Source: Osmia lignaria lignaria
Lineage: Eukaryota > Arthropoda > Insecta > Hymenoptera > Megachilidae
Direction: 5' to 3'
Assembly: GCF_051020975.1 (NCBI RefSeq)
Contig: NW_027478160.1
Location: 890,001-954,000 of the forward strand
Length of the DNA: 64,000 bases
Under the pieces are notes generated by a model, which saw only the letters and a program-made list of their open reading frames with translations, searched no databases and was not told where the DNA came from. The translations under genes were made by a program, and so were the position numbers. Below are positions 62,607 to 64,000 of the stretch, one piece after another (the first letter of the stretch is position 1; each line of letters starts with the position of its first letter).

Positions 62607-63894
62607 GATCAGATGCGTAGTTCTCGAGATATATCGAGATATTTAAAAGTTCCGAAGCCGCACCAACATAATAGAGATACAGAAACACCGTGGCCCCTTT
62701 CTTTGAGATAACTCTGCACTATTGCGAGCTGTAAATGCCACTTCCAGCTTAGCTGTGCAGAAGAAGAACAACAAGAAGAAGAAATATCTCGAAATATGTC
62801 CGTCAGGCCCCTTCCCTTGAGATATATCTGCAAATATCTCGGAAACGAAGCGAGCTATGGCAAAATGTTAAGAGACCTTTTTTGTAGAGAATTATGTTTC
62901 CTACAATTTATGTTCTATGATATTTTTTGATCAGAAGCGTAGTTTTCGAGATATATCGAGATATTTAAAAGTTCCGAAGCCGCACCAACATAATAGAGAT
63001 ACAGAAACACCATGGCCCCTTTCTTTGAGATAACTCTGCACTAGTGCGAGCCGCAAATGCCACTTCCAGCTTAGCTGTGCAGAAGAAGAACAACAAGAAG
63101 AAGGAATATCTCGAAATATGTCCGTCAGGCCCCTTCCCTTGAGATAAATATGCAAATATCTCGGAAACGAAGCGAGCTATGGCAAAATGTTAAGAGACCT
63201 TTTTTGTAGAGAATTAAGTTTCCTACTTTTTACGTTCTATGATATTTTTCGATCAGAGGCGTAGTTCTCGAGATATATCAAGATATTTAAAAGTTCCGAA
63301 GCCGCACCAACATAATAGAGATACAGAAACACCGTGGCCCCTTTCTTTGAGATAACTCTGCACTATTGCGAGCTGTAAATGCCACTTCCAGCTTAGCTGT
63401 GCAGAAGAAGAACAACAAGAAGAAGAAATATCTCGAAATATGTCCGTCAGGCCCCTTCCCTTGAGATATATCTGCAAATATCTCGGAAACGAAGCGAGCT
63501 ATGGCAAAATGTTCAGAGACCTTTTTTGTAGAGAATTGTGTTTCCTACAATTTATGTTCTATGATATTTTTTGATCAGAAGCGTAGTTTTCGAGATATAT
63601 CGAGATATTTAAAAGTTCCGAAGCCGCACCAACATAATAGAGATACAGAAACACCGTGGCCCCTTTCTTTGAGATAACTCTGCACTAGTGCGAGCCGCAA
63701 ATGCCACTTCCAGCTTAGCTGTGCAGAAGAAGAACAACAAGAAGAAGAAATATCTCGAAATATGTCCGTCAGGCCCCTTCCCTTGAGATAAATATGCAAA
63801 TATCTCGGAAACGAAGCGAGCTATGGCAAAATGTTAAGAGACCTTTTTTGTAGAGAATTAACTTTCCTACTTTTTATGTTCTATGATATTTTTT
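62607..63894. repeat. Four irregular monomers at the right end
   Basis: In-register monomers alternate here: beta-like recombinant, alpha, gamma, alpha. Private changes include CACCATGGCCCC near 63009, GAAGGAATATC near 63101, TTTTTACGTTC near 63230, GTTCAGAGACC near 63511 and GAATTGTG near 63534. The two alpha monomers both end in GATAAATATGC. Confidence 0.8.
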
Positions 63895-64000
63895 GATCAG
63901 ATGCGTTGTTCTCGAGATATATCAAGATATTTAAAAGTTCCGAATTCGCACCAACATAATAGAGATACAGAAACACCGTGGCCCCTTTCTTTGAGATAAC
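63895..64000. repeat. Right partial monomer (106 bp)
   Basis: The last monomer is cut by the window edge. It is beta type with GCGTTGTTCTCGAG, also seen near 42007 and 48447, and a private double change giving CCGAATTCGCACC in the otherwise invariant CCGAAGCCGCACC segment. That creates a GAATTC at 63942. Confidence 0.9.

Larger units (their letters stand above)
1..64000. repeat. 322-bp satellite DNA array, head to tail
   Basis: The same 322-bp sequence recurs across the entire window in one orientation. The GATC in TTTTTTGATCAG occurs at 139 and then in register to 63895, exactly 198 x 322 bp, so there is no net insertion or deletion in 64 kb. Monomers differ only by base substitutions, typically a few percent between classes and almost none between HOR copies. 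Satellites of this form with higher-order structure are known from eukaryotic centromeres and pericentromeric heterochromatin, so that is the likely location; it is inferred, not shown. No flanking unique sequence is present, so the true array is longer than the window. I do not recognise the family by name. Confidence 0.98.

Noticed and set aside
1..64000. CRISPR array
   Set aside because: The repeat unit is 322 bp with no short repeat/unique spacer alternation and no cas genes. All intervening sequence is itself repeated.
1..64000. Transposon or retroelement insertion
   Set aside because: Register is never broken in 64 kb, and there are no terminal repeats, target-site duplications or transposase/reverse-transcriptase frames.
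1..64000. Ribosomal DNA spacer repeats
   Set aside because: No rRNA coding sequence lies within the window and nothing resembles a spacer promoter. I cannot exclude a distant rDNA unit, but there is no evidence for one.

Overview
The whole window is one uninterrupted satellite-DNA array. A 322-bp monomer is repeated head to tail from base 1 to base 64000, all in one orientation. Using the single GATC per consensus monomer as a register mark, the first lies at 139 and the last at 63895. These are exactly 198 x 322 bp apart, so there are 198 full monomers, a 138-bp partial on the left and a 106-bp partial on the right. I found no unique DNA, protein gene, RNA gene, transposon, CRISPR array or array edge.

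The monomer is about 40% GC and bipartite. An AT-rich block of about 92 bp (about 26% GC) surrounds the register site, and the remaining 230 bp is about 45% GC. It carries a GAA/CAA tract, two hairpin-capable dyads, a degenerate internal duplication at 114-bp spacing and three GAGATA-type motifs. Monomers fall into linked sequence classes. 'Alpha' and 'beta' differ at six co-inherited sites within 64 bp, and 'gamma' is a derivative of beta. A second variable patch lies at the centre of the larger dyad.

Monomers are organised into successive and partly nested higher-order repeats (HORs): a 9-mer (2898 bp, 1-7476); an 11-mer (3542 bp, 7477-about 21960); irregular monomers; a 4-mer (1288 bp, 24933-29440); a 2-mer (644 bp, 30085-31372); mostly irregular monomers; a 5-mer (1610 bp, about 37105-40769); a 20-mer (6440 bp, 39318-52197) containing a triplicated 3-mer (966 bp); and a 7-mer (2254 bp, 53591-58098 and 60353-62606). 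This is the pattern expected from repeated unequal exchange and local amplification.

The organism cannot be named from the sequence. A long HOR satellite of this kind points to eukaryotic centromeric or pericentromeric heterochromatin. CpG is close to its expected frequency, which argues against a genome with heavy CpG methylation and is compatible with an insect or other arthropod, but this is inference. The short open frames that recur every 322 bp are a by-product of the homogenised repeat. The noteworthy biology is the array itself: its invariant length, its many HOR regimes, its class-block structure and its conserved dyads.
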